From a virus, in IMG/VR virus record IMGVR_UViG_3300008954_000002, positions 97,099 through 161,098 of that record: DNA of 64,000 nucleotides. The stretch is one strand, 5' to 3'. The notes below the pieces were generated by a model, which saw nothing but the letters and a program-made list of their open reading frames with translations, ran no database searches and had not been told where the DNA came from. The first letter of the stretch is position 1; each line of letters opens with the position of its first letter. The translations under genes and the position numbers were made by a program. Positions 29,101 through 37,759 of the stretch are shown piece by piece.

Positions 29101-31390
29101 GGTCTCTAGCTACCTTTGACATGCCCTTATAGGCTGCGTCAGGGAGAGCGTCCTTATCCTTATTAATGGTGTTGAATAAACTATTCCAAGTTTTGTCTTT
29201 TGTTCCATAGCCCGCCATGAGACCCATACCGGTAACCATCTGTCTAGCTACTGCTCCTGAACCCTTCTTGAGCATGCCTCCACCAGAGAGCATTGTCTGT
29301 TCTGCTCCAAGCCCCAGCGCTTGGACCTCGCTAAGAACCCCGGCTCTACCCAGCATCTCGCGTTGCATTTCCGGTGTCATTCCCTTAGTAAAAGATTTTG
29401 TAAGTGTCGAGAAGGCTTTGGCAGAACTCGTATCTATAACTACGCTGCCACCAAAATGAATCCTAGGTGTACCCATAACATTAGAGGCACTCTCAAATGC
29501 AAGATTAAGCTCTTGCATGCCTGTGTAATGTGCAAGCTCTGCTCCTTGCCCTATCTGAGAAAGAGTATTGCCGTACTTGCCAAAGAACTTAGCTATCTCT
29601 TTCTCACCACTCACACTAATCTTACCTGCTCCAGAAGACCAAGCAGTCTGTCCTTCAAGAAGCTCATTGAGCAGCTGGGTAGATGGAAGATCCAATGCCG
29701 CAACGTCCAGTACAGACTTCTGTATTGCTTGCCTAACTCTTGCCTTGCCTCCAAGCCAAGCTTCACCTGGCCCAAGAGAAAAGACATTCTTACCACTAAG
29801 ATCCATGACGATAGCTTTATTCATACCACCTGTTAGACCATTAGACCACCCTACGTTTTGGCCAAACTGCTGAAAGGTTCTTGATGAGCCGAGTGTACTT
29901 TCTACTGGATTTGCAGGCTGGACAAACATGCCTTCCCTACCAGTAACCTGCCTAATACGCATTGTTGCTGGTAGTGTACCTCGATCTGTTAATCCAAGTG
30001 GTGTAATTTGGCTTAGAGGACTGTTGGCACCTAGTCCAATTCGCGTCCAAGAGCCTCCGCCGGGAAGCCGCTTTACTTCATGGCTGCCACCAATATCAAA
30101 AAGACCTCCCTCTGCATACGCAAAATACTTTCTAAGCTCAGTCTGTGCCTTTAGATCAAGAGCGTCCCACCCAGCGATAGTCATGCTTGAATGACTAATA
30201 GCTTGTTGTGCTAACAGGTGCCCCCTCATAGGAGAAGAACCCGGTATTGATACAGCCCTGCTTTGCGATGTGCCAAAGCTCCGTTGGAATTTGCCAACAG
30301 TATCTGCATTAATCTTGCTTGCATTGCCGCCAACAGCTTTCAGTCTATTGAGAAAGTCATTGGCAAAGAAATCAGTTACACTCCCGATGGCACCTGCCTT
30401 CTTAAGGCGACCGATACTATTTTGATCCCAGACTGCTGCACCAGGAGCACCCGTCTTTCTAAATTCGTTTAACAGCTTTGTTGCATCTGCAAATAAAATA
30501 TCAGCACTATACTGTGCAGTACTTTGAGCACCTACTCTAAAAACAGGAACGCCACTTGGGCTGTTCAGGCTTAGAGGTATGCTTGCTCTGAAGGTACTAC
30601 GGTTGCGCCCCTTGTTATATATGTGGGCATAAAGATCATCTCCTTGCCCCTGCATAATCCTGACCTCGCCAGTGCCCCTCATTGCTTTCTCAAATTGCCC
30701 CTTCCATGCTGCTATCTTGGGAGATAGTTCTCCTGAGAACTCAGTGAAATTAGGGTTGAGTCCTCTTAGATTATACGTAGGAGCCTGTAGCTGCTCTCGC
30801 ATTCCTTGGTTTCTACCCAGCAAACGATGGAATGTAGCTTGGGCTTCTGGAGTGCCACTCTCTAAAACCGTATTCACAGTACTCTGTACTATTTTGGCTG
30901 CATCCTCAGTAAGCTGAGCCTCTCCATTTCGCATAAGCTCTATCAATTTGCTTTTAATATCTTGAGCTTTTGCTGTAGAAATACCTGAAGTAGCATCATC
31001 AACAGCTTCAACAATTGTACTCAGAATTGCATTGCGAGATTCAACGCCTTCACCAAGCATTCTTGTAATGCTATCCTTGGAGGGGTTAATTAAATCTTCA
31101 GCAAACTTCTGAAACTTTACTTGGTTAATCTCCTCTCTAGCTGCACGCGCTCTTTTTAGGGAATTCCCGATACTGGCATTAGAGTCTCTAAACCCATGTG
31201 TCTTAAGCCCCAACAGAGAGCCAGGCGTATTACTCTTGAGCGCAGCAACCCCTACACCAACACCTACTGCTATAGGTGCTACACCAACAACTTGCTCAAT
31301 AAAATTGCGACTAGTATCGCCAACCTCCTGAGTGCTGAAATCTGTTCTTTGGGATTTGCCAAACAATCTAAGAAGAGGGTCAATTGCCAC
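26123..31390 (-). CDS. Candidate virion RNA polymerase in the tape-measure cluster (1755 aa)
   Basis: Starts with GTG at 31390 behind a GGAG site. Three short motifs resemble the two-barrel single-chain RNA polymerases (QDE-1, plant RDRs, YonO, crAss-like phage polymerase). RDPVLGPG at 1171-1178 corresponds to the conserved NPCLHPG-type loop. GDFDGDNYQLFFP has DFDGD at 1304-1308, where three Asp would bind catalytic Mg. DIGRIDVALNKLRLG (Gly near 1391) may be the bridge-helix region. The spacing between the first two motifs (about 130 residues) is longer than usual, implying an insertion. Hydrophobic segments lie at 34-51 and about 1618-1637. Position suggests it is packed in the tail or head and ejected. 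The alternative is a tape measure with a chance DxDxD loop; it lacks a full EF-hand pattern. Confidence 0.6.
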   Translation of the reverse strand: MAIDPLLRLFGKSQRTDFSTQEVGDTSRNFIEQVVGVAPIAVGVGVGVAALKSNTPGSLLGLKTHGFRDSNASIGNSLKRARAAREEINQVKFQKFAEDLINPSKDSITRMLGEGVESRNAILSTIVEAVDDATSGISTAKAQDIKSKLIELMRNGEAQLTEDAAKIVQSTVNTVLESGTPEAQATFHRLLGRNQGMREQLQAPTYNLRGLNPNFTEFSGELSPKIAAWKGQFEKAMRGTGEVRIMQGQGDDLYAHIYNKGRNRSTFRASIPLSLNSPSGVPVFRVGAQSTAQYSADILFADATKLLNEFRKTGAPGAAVWDQNSIGRLKKAGAIGSVTDFFANDFLNRLKAVGGNASKINADTVGKFQRSFGTSQSRAVSIPGSSPMRGHLLAQQAISHSSMTIAGWDALDLKAQTELRKYFAYAEGGLFDIGGSHEVKRLPGGGSWTRIGLGANSPLSQITPLGLTDRGTLPATMRIRQVTGREGMFVQPANPVESTLGSSRTFQQFGQNVGWSNGLTGGMNKAIVMDLSGKNVFSLGPGEAWLGGKARVRQAIQKSVLDVAALDLPSTQLLNELLEGQTAWSSGAGKISVSGEKEIAKFFGKYGNTLSQIGQGAELAHYTGMQELNLAFESASNVMGTPRIHFGGSVVIDTSSAKAFSTLTKSFTKGMTPEMQREMLGRAGVLSEVQALGLGAEQTMLSGGGMLKKGSGAVARQMVTGMGLMAGYGTKDKTWNSLFNTINKDKDALPDAAYKGMSKVARDRAYLENMASLTLKKMLALPNAEARTGQMGMVMAGLYKHADLYGFGAKGEAQTAVANLIKGEAGPLAGKIIASAKRGTALGADTITPGPLSQILRSAESSIEPRYYQFLQHQVANLGMPANEANDFMAMVLARKRGAAEHLKIVQDLSKMQLTLSGREGVVAGYKASQKLTTIGVDAFLEGSRDTRAMTELLAQHKEGFILDLGGVRDKTGRAAEAALGTRQIRIAGGNTMALMRGVEIKTAEGPKPIHGEYTRKIHLLSDNLNTIRQSVDAGANADLLREWKAGISELFGNTYNSVLRGKLRGSSYGLGASLQIAGEFPTTELTKAQLSRTQLAFKRSSGSAVFADTQRFLDSMRGYMGGATASYEAVGMTGGKAKGAAMEEMGSRFQSYFLGMEARLTEGTETILGRDPVLGPGHVAPAQTFRYAPETGRADVMFGKFTRGTPEGKAALARFEAATGRRPSSFQEMRRMALPGTEKGLRRKAGGAMGDFFQSMARNISALAPTEGGGKVYIPNFEVDVHYNNRKKGIKLNLSFAAGMIGDFDGDNYQLFFPSAKKGTSGYFQKSSAAKEMFSNEALRYRAEVGAIMEEASEVIKKTAQMEVSALGELSPQEARYHEVMKEATAKDIGRIDVALNKLRLGTVQTSAEMGYSAAQQGLAGLTAIEEIVAIKAKHHAHYKNMAGDLIEATNEMIRTGGSEAGSLKYQKVLEDIFEGSAINTKEGLRITGFNKDMLAQQLGGLGGTGEEAKIMQQLNKSLLQEGRAVSVGSLVESGRMAARYVHETGAEFSGTAYQNAQMFKGEKAATRRAFALQVEQRHAMEAGLALETTTGLAGTMDEIAATTNRITSATQKLDKRFLGPVAAGVGITLALKGVMGSEGYSPTPMLSAGEVMDSGVATAIRRGELFAPREDNMPTPESLGGGPHNDMMHRPVNTGETYFSRQNAYQIRGEVPSTSGVRASMDFLAGIRGSGSIRINDTRRPLTPNYIDRLMGD

Positions 31391-31405
31391 AAGTTACTCC
31401 AATGA

Positions 31406-34400
31406 TTACATAGCTCTAGCGAGTAAACTTAGTATATCTGATTCTCTTGAATCATTATAGTGCAGTTGGGCTTGAGTCTGCCCACCCCAATAGCCATGCA
31501 CACTCATATCTCTAGAGCCTCGCTGGTGCTCAGACCTAGGCAAGTTATACATAAGCTCTCCTATGGAGTCTCTATGAAGGGGATGATCTTGGTAGAGGAA
31601 ATCAGTTGAGCCTTCTAGGTAGGGCTTGCGAGCGAGCATTCTCACATCCCTTTGCCAGCCACCATACTCATGAACATCTCTACCAAGATCATCCGTATAT
31701 TTGATCTTGATATCTCTTAAATCTACATCTGCATTATGCCCTATCCAGTCTTCGGAAGGCAAAGGCTTATCATAGAAATATCCTTGCAGCTCATTAAAAC
31801 GACTCGCTAAGTAAGCTTCATTAACCTGTGTTGCAGAGCCTGCATGCAACCCAGGATCGCCCCTATCCATTCTTTCCCATACTGTCTGATAGAGGTGGGC
31901 CTGATCCGTAGGAACCATTTCAAGGATTCTTTGCCTATCTTCTCCCTGTGCAAAAGTGAATGCATCATAAAACTTCTTTTCTCCCTCTGGCATTGCTGCA
32001 TAGATGCCAAGCGGATTACCTTGAGGGTTGACACCAAAGCGAGTTTGCTGAGCCCTATAAAGGGCCTGACGCTTCTCATTGCCCTGAGACTTTTGAGCAA
32101 TTGTCATCCACTTCATAAACTCTAGCTTGTCAAAATACTCATCGGTCTGACGCGTCTCTTCTACATGACCGGGGATTCCCCTATAGCCCATAAGATTAGC
32201 AGCCTGATAAGCAGCTGGCCTAAACCAGTCACGTACTGGCTTGTCCCAAAACGCCATATTCGTGCCGTACAAATTTGTCCTTTCATATTCCTCTATAGCG
32301 TCTCTATTCCCCATCAGCTTAGACATAGGTCTAAAGCCGAAAGGCATCATATACTCAGCGGGTTCAACAATAGCTCTAAGCGATCTTTGTCCAACATGCC
32401 AAGCAGCTTGTGTAGCTTCAGAAAGCAGTGGAACTTCAATTGCGTTATCATGAGTTGGTAAGAAACCGTCACCGATTAGCTTCTTATTAAGTCTTGTATC
32501 AATAAGATCAATGAAGTCGTTTGTATTCCTGCCTGTCAATCCAGCGGCACGAGCTTTATATATCTGAGCTCTTGTGGTTCTAAACTCAGGTGACCAATCT
32601 GCCACATCAGCTAGGATGGCATATCGATAAGCTATTGGATACTTTTCAGGATCAACTCCACGCAGCTCTGGATGTATAGCTTGGTACCCAGCCCCAGGCA
32701 ATCTTACATCAGCATCAGGAATAGTTCTGTACGGATCACCCATCTTGTACCTTTGGGGCAACCATGAAGGCATGGTATTTAAGATAGGATTATATTCGTC
32801 AACCTCTGGTCTTATTCTAGGCAGAAAGCGCCTTGCAAGCTCTGAGGTAAAGAAGGCACCCCCCAAGTCCATACCCCAGAAGGCCTCTCTAAGATCGGTA
32901 ATGGAACTTGCACTAGACAATACAGAGCGCTGACTGAAGAATGTCTCTGAGCCAGTCAGCTTCTTTGTTATCACATTGGAAAGAAATCCTGTTAATCCTT
33001 CCATCTCTCTAAAGCGATAACTTGATGCACCTGCTACAAAGCCAGGCGTATATGGGGACATTGGCTTGCCTGGCGTTAGCCCGCCAAGCTCATAGTTAGG
33101 ACCCTTATACTCAGGGGCATGAGCGAACTCTAACTGGTCTCCTTGGCCTGTACGAACCCAGTCTGGGACATGCATGAGTTTGGGCGGCTTAATAACTCGT
33201 CCAATAGTTGCCGCTAGAGCAGGCCCAATCATTGGGACGTCTTCAAATGCACTACCCGTAATTGTATGGGGCCTATTCCAATAGTTTCTTCTCTCAAGCT
33301 CATAAGTAAAGTTCTTTCGTAAGAACTTCCCAAGAGGACTAATGCTGTCTTCATCCTCTCCCCAGCGTGCTCTCTCTGAAGCCCTGCTTCTCCAAAGAGC
33401 AAACCGGTGAGGTCTCATATACTTTGTTTCACCTCCCTCAATATCTCCACCACCACCTTCCCAGAACCGACTTGCTCTTACTTCAATCTGTTGCTTCCCA
33501 GAGTATATGTCCATGAGATCGCTGGGGTTCTCTAGGCTGCCAATACCACCAGTAGTAAGCAATCTGTGAGCTGCTGCGCCGGCGGCAAACAATACTCCTA
33601 AGCGACCGATACGAGGCTTAAATCCAGTCTCCTCAAAAAGTCTTGTAAGATACTCTTGACCTACAAGCTCCTTGCTTAAATTTGCTCCAAAGAACCCGTG
33701 CATGGCACGGCTGCTAAATGATTCTGCGACTCTCGCTGCTCTAGCTACAAAACCTGTCCTTCCAGAATAGTGTTTGTCTATCCGTTTTAACGATTGCTGT
33801 AGGGAAGCATTGAGTGGGTTATTTTCAAGAAAGGCTTTATCTTGTGCAGTAGCTCCACTTCGTTCAAGCTGGAGCCTATCCATAAGAGCACCCCATCGCC
33901 CTTGTTCTTTGGCAGACTTCTGCATAGCAAAGAACAGCCGATTTCTTCTAACTGTTTTGGGTAGCTTGCCCTCCATGATTTGATTAGCTTTTTCTGCAGA
34001 GACATAGCCTTCATTAATTGCTACATTATGGACACTGCTCCAATACCTATCTCTAGCAGAGAGGCCAACAATTCCAGCACCCTTGACACTGCTTGCTTCT
34101 AGTGCAGCCTTTTGGAAACCAATCCTGCCATCAAGAATTCCACTTAGTCGGAAGGGTTCCTGTCCATACCTTTCAACAAGATGTGCAGGCAAACCTAAAT
34201 ACCCAGCAGCAGCCAATGATAAGCCGGCAAAGGCACTAGTCTTCCAATCGGTTATCCCTGGGGCAAAACCCTCCAGTGTCCTTCGGTATATATTAAGCCC
34301 AGTAAATTTCCCAACGGCAGCTAGACCTACTTGGCCAGTTGCCCAAGTATCAGCAATACCTTGTCCAGTACCCTTGTCAAAACCAGGCAATAGCATTTGC

Positions 34401-35569
34401 CCAAAGAAAGCACCTACGCCTACCATCATGGAGGCGCGCTGACTTCCTCCAAACTTCTTAGTAAGTGCAGCGGCACCTGCTGCCATTCCTCCTGACACAA
34501 GTGCATGCCCAGGAAGTCCACCCTGCCTTCTTATCCAGTCTAGCTGCTTAACAGCCAGAATAGCACCACCAACCTGTGCCCCCTTAATGCCAAACCGTGT
34601 AAACATCTCCATGCCTGTTCCAGGACGAACAGCAAGTGACATTCCAAGATGCTTTTCAAACGATTGTGCTACACCACCTAAGAGTGGCAGCTGATCCATC
34701 GTTGTTCCAATAAGCCTATTAAGTCTTTGAGCTCCAAAAGCATAGAGCGATCTGAAATAAGTACTTCTATTAGATAGATCAGAAAGGTTTCGTAGCGGAC
34801 CTCCAACTGAAGGCATTGGCATGAAGCGAGAAATCTCTCCAGATACCGAGTCAGAGAATACTCTTCTAAATTGGTTAGGAGACCACTCTTTAAAAAACCC
34901 GCCAGCCTGCAGAACCGATTGGTAAGCAGGAGTCATCTTGGGTTGCTTGAGGCCTACTTGTGCAGCTTGGGCAACGTCTTTAGCTGATACTGGAGTAGTC
35001 TCAAATAAAGAAGCAGCGCTGGATACTAGTTCCCAAAGGCCTTTAGTTCCTTTGCGTGCAAAAAGACTACCTCTAGCGGCTGAGCGGGCATCTCTCTCAA
35101 AGAGGAGCTCGAACCCTTCGTCGCCAAACCCTCTGTTGATGCCTAACTTGTCAAAAGTCTCCCCACCAAAGAACTTCCTAACAACTTGCTCTGTCTCACC
35201 AGCGCCAAGAACATCTTTGCCCCAGTGCACTCCAACTACATCTCTAGTTAAGAGCTTACCTCCTGGCCCCATAAACTGTTGAGCAGCATACTTCTTAGCT
35301 CCCTGCATCCCCGAAGATACAAAGGGCGACATCCATTCGGCAGCACCAAAGGTATTGCCAAAACTCCATGGGGTGCTAGACGCAGCATGTCTTACTATTC
35401 TTTGAAGATCATCAATAACTCGACCGCCACTAGTAAGCGGACGTGTAGTTGCATAAAGCCCAGCTCCACCTAAGGCAGCGGTGATAGCAAGATTGAAAGC
35501 TCTCCCTGAGGGGGGATTCCACGGAGTGGCTTCCTCAGAAGTCCACCTATGCCCAGGGTGATAAGCCAC
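31406..35569 (-). CDS. Probable tape measure or tail-lumen protein (1387 aa)
   Basis: Begins with GTG at 35569, just after the stop of the second chaperone; GAGGG lies upstream. It is the first long gene after the tail chaperones, the canonical tape-measure place. Several hydrophobic, Gly/Ala-rich segments (about 27-48, 363-397, 451-470, 660-677) fit membrane insertion on ejection. The C-terminal 500 residues are different: Pro, Tyr and Trp rich, with MPSWLPQRYKMGDPYRTIP, and rather globular, which is unusual for a simple ruler. At about 1.5 Angstrom per residue it would set a tail near 200 nm, but with two more giant proteins beside it the ruler could be shared. No catalytic motif seen. Confidence 0.6.
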   Translation of the reverse strand: MAYHPGHRWTSEEATPWNPPSGRAFNLAITAALGGAGLYATTRPLTSGGRVIDDLQRIVRHAASSTPWSFGNTFGAAEWMSPFVSSGMQGAKKYAAQQFMGPGGKLLTRDVVGVHWGKDVLGAGETEQVVRKFFGGETFDKLGINRGFGDEGFELLFERDARSAARGSLFARKGTKGLWELVSSAASLFETTPVSAKDVAQAAQVGLKQPKMTPAYQSVLQAGGFFKEWSPNQFRRVFSDSVSGEISRFMPMPSVGGPLRNLSDLSNRSTYFRSLYAFGAQRLNRLIGTTMDQLPLLGGVAQSFEKHLGMSLAVRPGTGMEMFTRFGIKGAQVGGAILAVKQLDWIRRQGGLPGHALVSGGMAAGAAALTKKFGGSQRASMMVGVGAFFGQMLLPGFDKGTGQGIADTWATGQVGLAAVGKFTGLNIYRRTLEGFAPGITDWKTSAFAGLSLAAAGYLGLPAHLVERYGQEPFRLSGILDGRIGFQKAALEASSVKGAGIVGLSARDRYWSSVHNVAINEGYVSAEKANQIMEGKLPKTVRRNRLFFAMQKSAKEQGRWGALMDRLQLERSGATAQDKAFLENNPLNASLQQSLKRIDKHYSGRTGFVARAARVAESFSSRAMHGFFGANLSKELVGQEYLTRLFEETGFKPRIGRLGVLFAAGAAAHRLLTTGGIGSLENPSDLMDIYSGKQQIEVRASRFWEGGGGDIEGGETKYMRPHRFALWRSRASERARWGEDEDSISPLGKFLRKNFTYELERRNYWNRPHTITGSAFEDVPMIGPALAATIGRVIKPPKLMHVPDWVRTGQGDQLEFAHAPEYKGPNYELGGLTPGKPMSPYTPGFVAGASSYRFREMEGLTGFLSNVITKKLTGSETFFSQRSVLSSASSITDLREAFWGMDLGGAFFTSELARRFLPRIRPEVDEYNPILNTMPSWLPQRYKMGDPYRTIPDADVRLPGAGYQAIHPELRGVDPEKYPIAYRYAILADVADWSPEFRTTRAQIYKARAAGLTGRNTNDFIDLIDTRLNKKLIGDGFLPTHDNAIEVPLLSEATQAAWHVGQRSLRAIVEPAEYMMPFGFRPMSKLMGNRDAIEEYERTNLYGTNMAFWDKPVRDWFRPAAYQAANLMGYRGIPGHVEETRQTDEYFDKLEFMKWMTIAQKSQGNEKRQALYRAQQTRFGVNPQGNPLGIYAAMPEGEKKFYDAFTFAQGEDRQRILEMVPTDQAHLYQTVWERMDRGDPGLHAGSATQVNEAYLASRFNELQGYFYDKPLPSEDWIGHNADVDLRDIKIKYTDDLGRDVHEYGGWQRDVRMLARKPYLEGSTDFLYQDHPLHRDSIGELMYNLPRSEHQRGSRDMSVHGYWGGQTQAQLHYNDSRESDILSLLARAM

Positions 35570-35571
35570 CC

Positions 35572-36234
35572 TTACCCTCTGCCAGCTGCTGATAGCTTCC
35601 TAAGCTGTCCCCTAGATAGGTTGCCAGCCTCAGCCTCTTCAAGAGCAAGAGGACCCATTGCGCGACGAATATGGGCATTCTCTTTCTTGAAGTTAATGTC
35701 AGGGCCACTAGGTTGTCTTTGCATATCCTCTGAAGACTTAATCTCTTTAAGGTTTAGCCTTTCGTAATCAGGCCTCTGCTTGCTTAGGACATTCTCTGCT
35801 ACTGCAAAATGCTTTAACAAAGTCATCCTATCCCAAGCATCCATCTCATCTAAAGTGTATTTAAAAACGCTTAGAATGGCTGCTCTCATATACTCAAATA
35901 CAGTGTCTTGTGGATACACTGTTCTCATTGCTGCAATGTCATGTACGAGAGAATCTGAATCACAATCTCCAGAGAGATACATAACTAGATTCCCAATACT
36001 TATTGCTATACCAGCAGGAAGAGTGTCGGGTAAAGCATTGTAGTTGCCAATATAGCAGCGCTCAAATACAGACTCGGCAATAGTGAACGGGGACACAAGG
36101 CCCCCGTCCCTAATACTGCGAAAGACTTTGTACTCTTTAAGAGTTAGAAGCCTGTATGAAAACGATACATTATAATCAGGGATGTGTGTACGATATACAT
36201 TCCCGTCTGCATCTAAGATTGCGTCTACGTTCAT
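35572..36234 (-). CDS. Tail assembly chaperone, second of tandem pair (220 aa)
   Basis: Starts at ATG 36234, ten bases after the first chaperone's stop, with GAGG upstream. Residues 25-90 (LLTLKEYKVFRSIRDGG, then FERCYIGNYNALPDTLPAG) echo the C-terminal part of the preceding protein (GQWKKIQEVIAKMQEAG, then VVQHSVLWPRPL), so the two look paralogous. The C-terminal third is charged and helical. Many phages make the second chaperone by ribosomal frameshifting. Here each gene has its own start and no slippery heptamer is apparent at the junction. They would coat the tape measure before tube assembly. Confidence 0.7.
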   Translation of the reverse strand: MNVDAILDADGNVYRTHIPDYNVSFSYRLLTLKEYKVFRSIRDGGLVSPFTIAESVFERCYIGNYNALPDTLPAGIAISIGNLVMYLSGDCDSDSLVHDIAAMRTVYPQDTVFEYMRAAILSVFKYTLDEMDAWDRMTLLKHFAVAENVLSKQRPDYERLNLKEIKSSEDMQRQPSGPDINFKKENAHIRRAMGPLALEEAEAGNLSRGQLRKLSAAGRG

Positions 36235-36243
36235 GACGCCTCA

Positions 36244-37122
36244 TTAGAGTGAAGTTGTGAGTAGCATCGCCTGCTGAGGAGTAAGGAAGTAAGAGTTGAG
36301 TAGGATAACTTGGTAAAGACTATCCATAACTCCTGCCCTAGAATTATAGAAGAACTCTAGAGTGAGGGGGCGAGGCCACAATACAGAATGCTGCACAACC
36401 TTCTCCTTTAGTGTGTCTTCAAGATCAGTGCCTGCACTGCCTGCTTCTTGCATCTTGGCAATTACTTCCTGAATCTTCTTCCACTGTCCACGCTTTAGAT
36501 GAGTAAAGATATAAACATCACCTTCACCAAGCGCTAATACGTGGACGCCATTCTCACCATACTCAATCTTCCACTTAGCAATTTGTGCTTCGGTGGGAGC
36601 GCCTTCTGTATTTCCGAGCAGTTCCATTATCTGCTCACGCATACCGTCTCCCACATCAAGGCCCTCAGCACTAGTGTCGGTGGCAACTGGCTGTGTTCCT
36701 TTCAGAGTAGTAAGCTGCTGTTCTAGTGCGGCAAGTTCTGCGTCTAAGCTATCGTGAGTAACAGTTTCTTGGACGGGCATAGTGCTCCTTTTCTTCTCTT
36801 CTATAATCTCTGCTCTTGCTTCATCAGAGCCAACGCGAGATACACTTCTTGGTACTCGCTGAGTAGCAGTTTTTATCTGCTTCCTAGCTTTGTTTCGTGG
36901 GGGTGGTGTAGGGGCTGTAGTCTGTGGAAGCGTCTGTGCAACAACTTCTGCCGATTCTTCCAATGCATAAGTCTCTGACAACTCTTCATTGAGCAGTTCC
37001 ATGTTGTCAAGAATGTCATCAGTTCCAATAGAGATGCCATCAAGGGCCTCTACTTGCTCTTGGCTAACAGTGCCTCCAACAGCAATAGTGTGTGGGTCTG
37101 TTTTTTGTACAGATATGCTCAT
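36244..37122 (-). CDS. Tail assembly chaperone, first of tandem pair (292 aa)
   Basis: Starts at ATG 37122. The first 140 residues are low-complexity, acidic, then Pro/Lys/Arg rich (TTAPTPPPRNKARKQ) and probably disordered. The C-terminal 130 residues (DVYIFTHLKRGQWKKIQEV, then LKEKVVQHSVLWP and NSYFLTPQQAML) match the helical tail-assembly-chaperone pattern, with the typical cVLWP-like turn. Location between the tube genes and the giant tape-measure-like gene agrees. It would bind and protect the tape measure during tail polymerisation and not remain in the virion. Confidence 0.7.
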   Translation of the reverse strand: MSISVQKTDPHTIAVGGTVSQEQVEALDGISIGTDDILDNMELLNEELSETYALEESAEVVAQTLPQTTAPTPPPRNKARKQIKTATQRVPRSVSRVGSDEARAEIIEEKKRSTMPVQETVTHDSLDAELAALEQQLTTLKGTQPVATDTSAEGLDVGDGMREQIMELLGNTEGAPTEAQIAKWKIEYGENGVHVLALGEGDVYIFTHLKRGQWKKIQEVIAKMQEAGSAGTDLEDTLKEKVVQHSVLWPRPLTLEFFYNSRAGVMDSLYQVILLNSYFLTPQQAMLLTTSL

Positions 37123-37137
37123 TTAATTTAAACTCCG

Positions 37138-37758
37138 TTATGAGAGTACCGTAGTTTCTAAGTCTCGTGCAAAGAATGGGTACTCTTCTAGTATAACATT
37201 TTCATCTATTTGTATAGCGGATCCTCTGCCAATAAGATAGGCAGATATTAACGTTGTTTTATATTTACCACCAAATACTATATCTATGTTTATATTATGT
37301 AAATCTAATGGGTCTGCGTTAGCATGAGTAACTGCTCGCCCTGGCTCCTCGCCCCACCATTTGTTTTTAAGAGACTTAGTATACTCTTCCCAGGCTTCAC
37401 TATCCGTATCTGCTGATGTTGCTAAAGCAGTAACACTGCTACTAGTTACATTCTCAAAGAAGGCAGGGTCTGAAAAAGTATCACTAGGATCAGCTGTAGC
37501 CGGAACCCCACTATTGGTTTTCCCAGCAATAATAGCACCATACAGATAGTTAGGATGCACCCAGTTTATTGCAATACTACCTTGTATGATTCTTTGTCCA
37601 GGAGCTACCGCATCAAAGAGTCTAGAAGAGTATCCATATATAGGTACGCTTGAATCTATTAGATTGTAAGAGATAGCAGCTGCTTCAATTAGAGCTTGGC
37701 CTTCAACAGCTAGAAGAATATTAGCCCCACAAAAGTATTCGTATCCATAAGAAGGCAT
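37138..37758 (-). CDS. Tail-tube-fold paralogue, third copy (206 aa)
   Basis: Starts at ATG 37758, next to the preceding gene. Residues 7-70 (CGANILLAVEGQALIEAAAI, then SVPIYGYSSRLFDAVAPGQ and IIQGSIAINW) align by eye with the 213-aa tube protein: FSGVDIRAIVDGEPIG, then APIYVMGRVDPLSFSRGKR and IAGTLIS. The shared elements are an FxGAx-type strand, a PIYg-loop, a basic or Gly turn, and I-x-G-[ST]-[IL]. It may be a tube terminator or baseplate-proximal tube ring and not the main tube subunit. It closes the three-gene tube cluster before the chaperones. Confidence 0.65.
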   Translation of the reverse strand: MPSYGYEYFCGANILLAVEGQALIEAAAISYNLIDSSVPIYGYSSRLFDAVAPGQRIIQGSIAINWVHPNYLYGAIIAGKTNSGVPATADPSDTFSDPAFFENVTSSSVTALATSADTDSEAWEEYTKSLKNKWWGEEPGRAVTHANADPLDLHNINIDIVFGGKYKTTLISAYLIGRGSAIQIDENVILEEYPFFARDLETTVLS

Positions 37759-37759
37759 A

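Noticed and set aside
28248-29836. Several plus-strand open frames of 140-171 codons inside the 1755-aa gene
   Set aside because: They are antisense to a long coding frame with readable motifs, and they lack ribosome sites and recognised domains.
36230-36260. Programmed frameshift joining the two tail chaperones
   Set aside because: There is no slippery heptamer near the stop, and the second frame has its own ATG with GAGG upstream.
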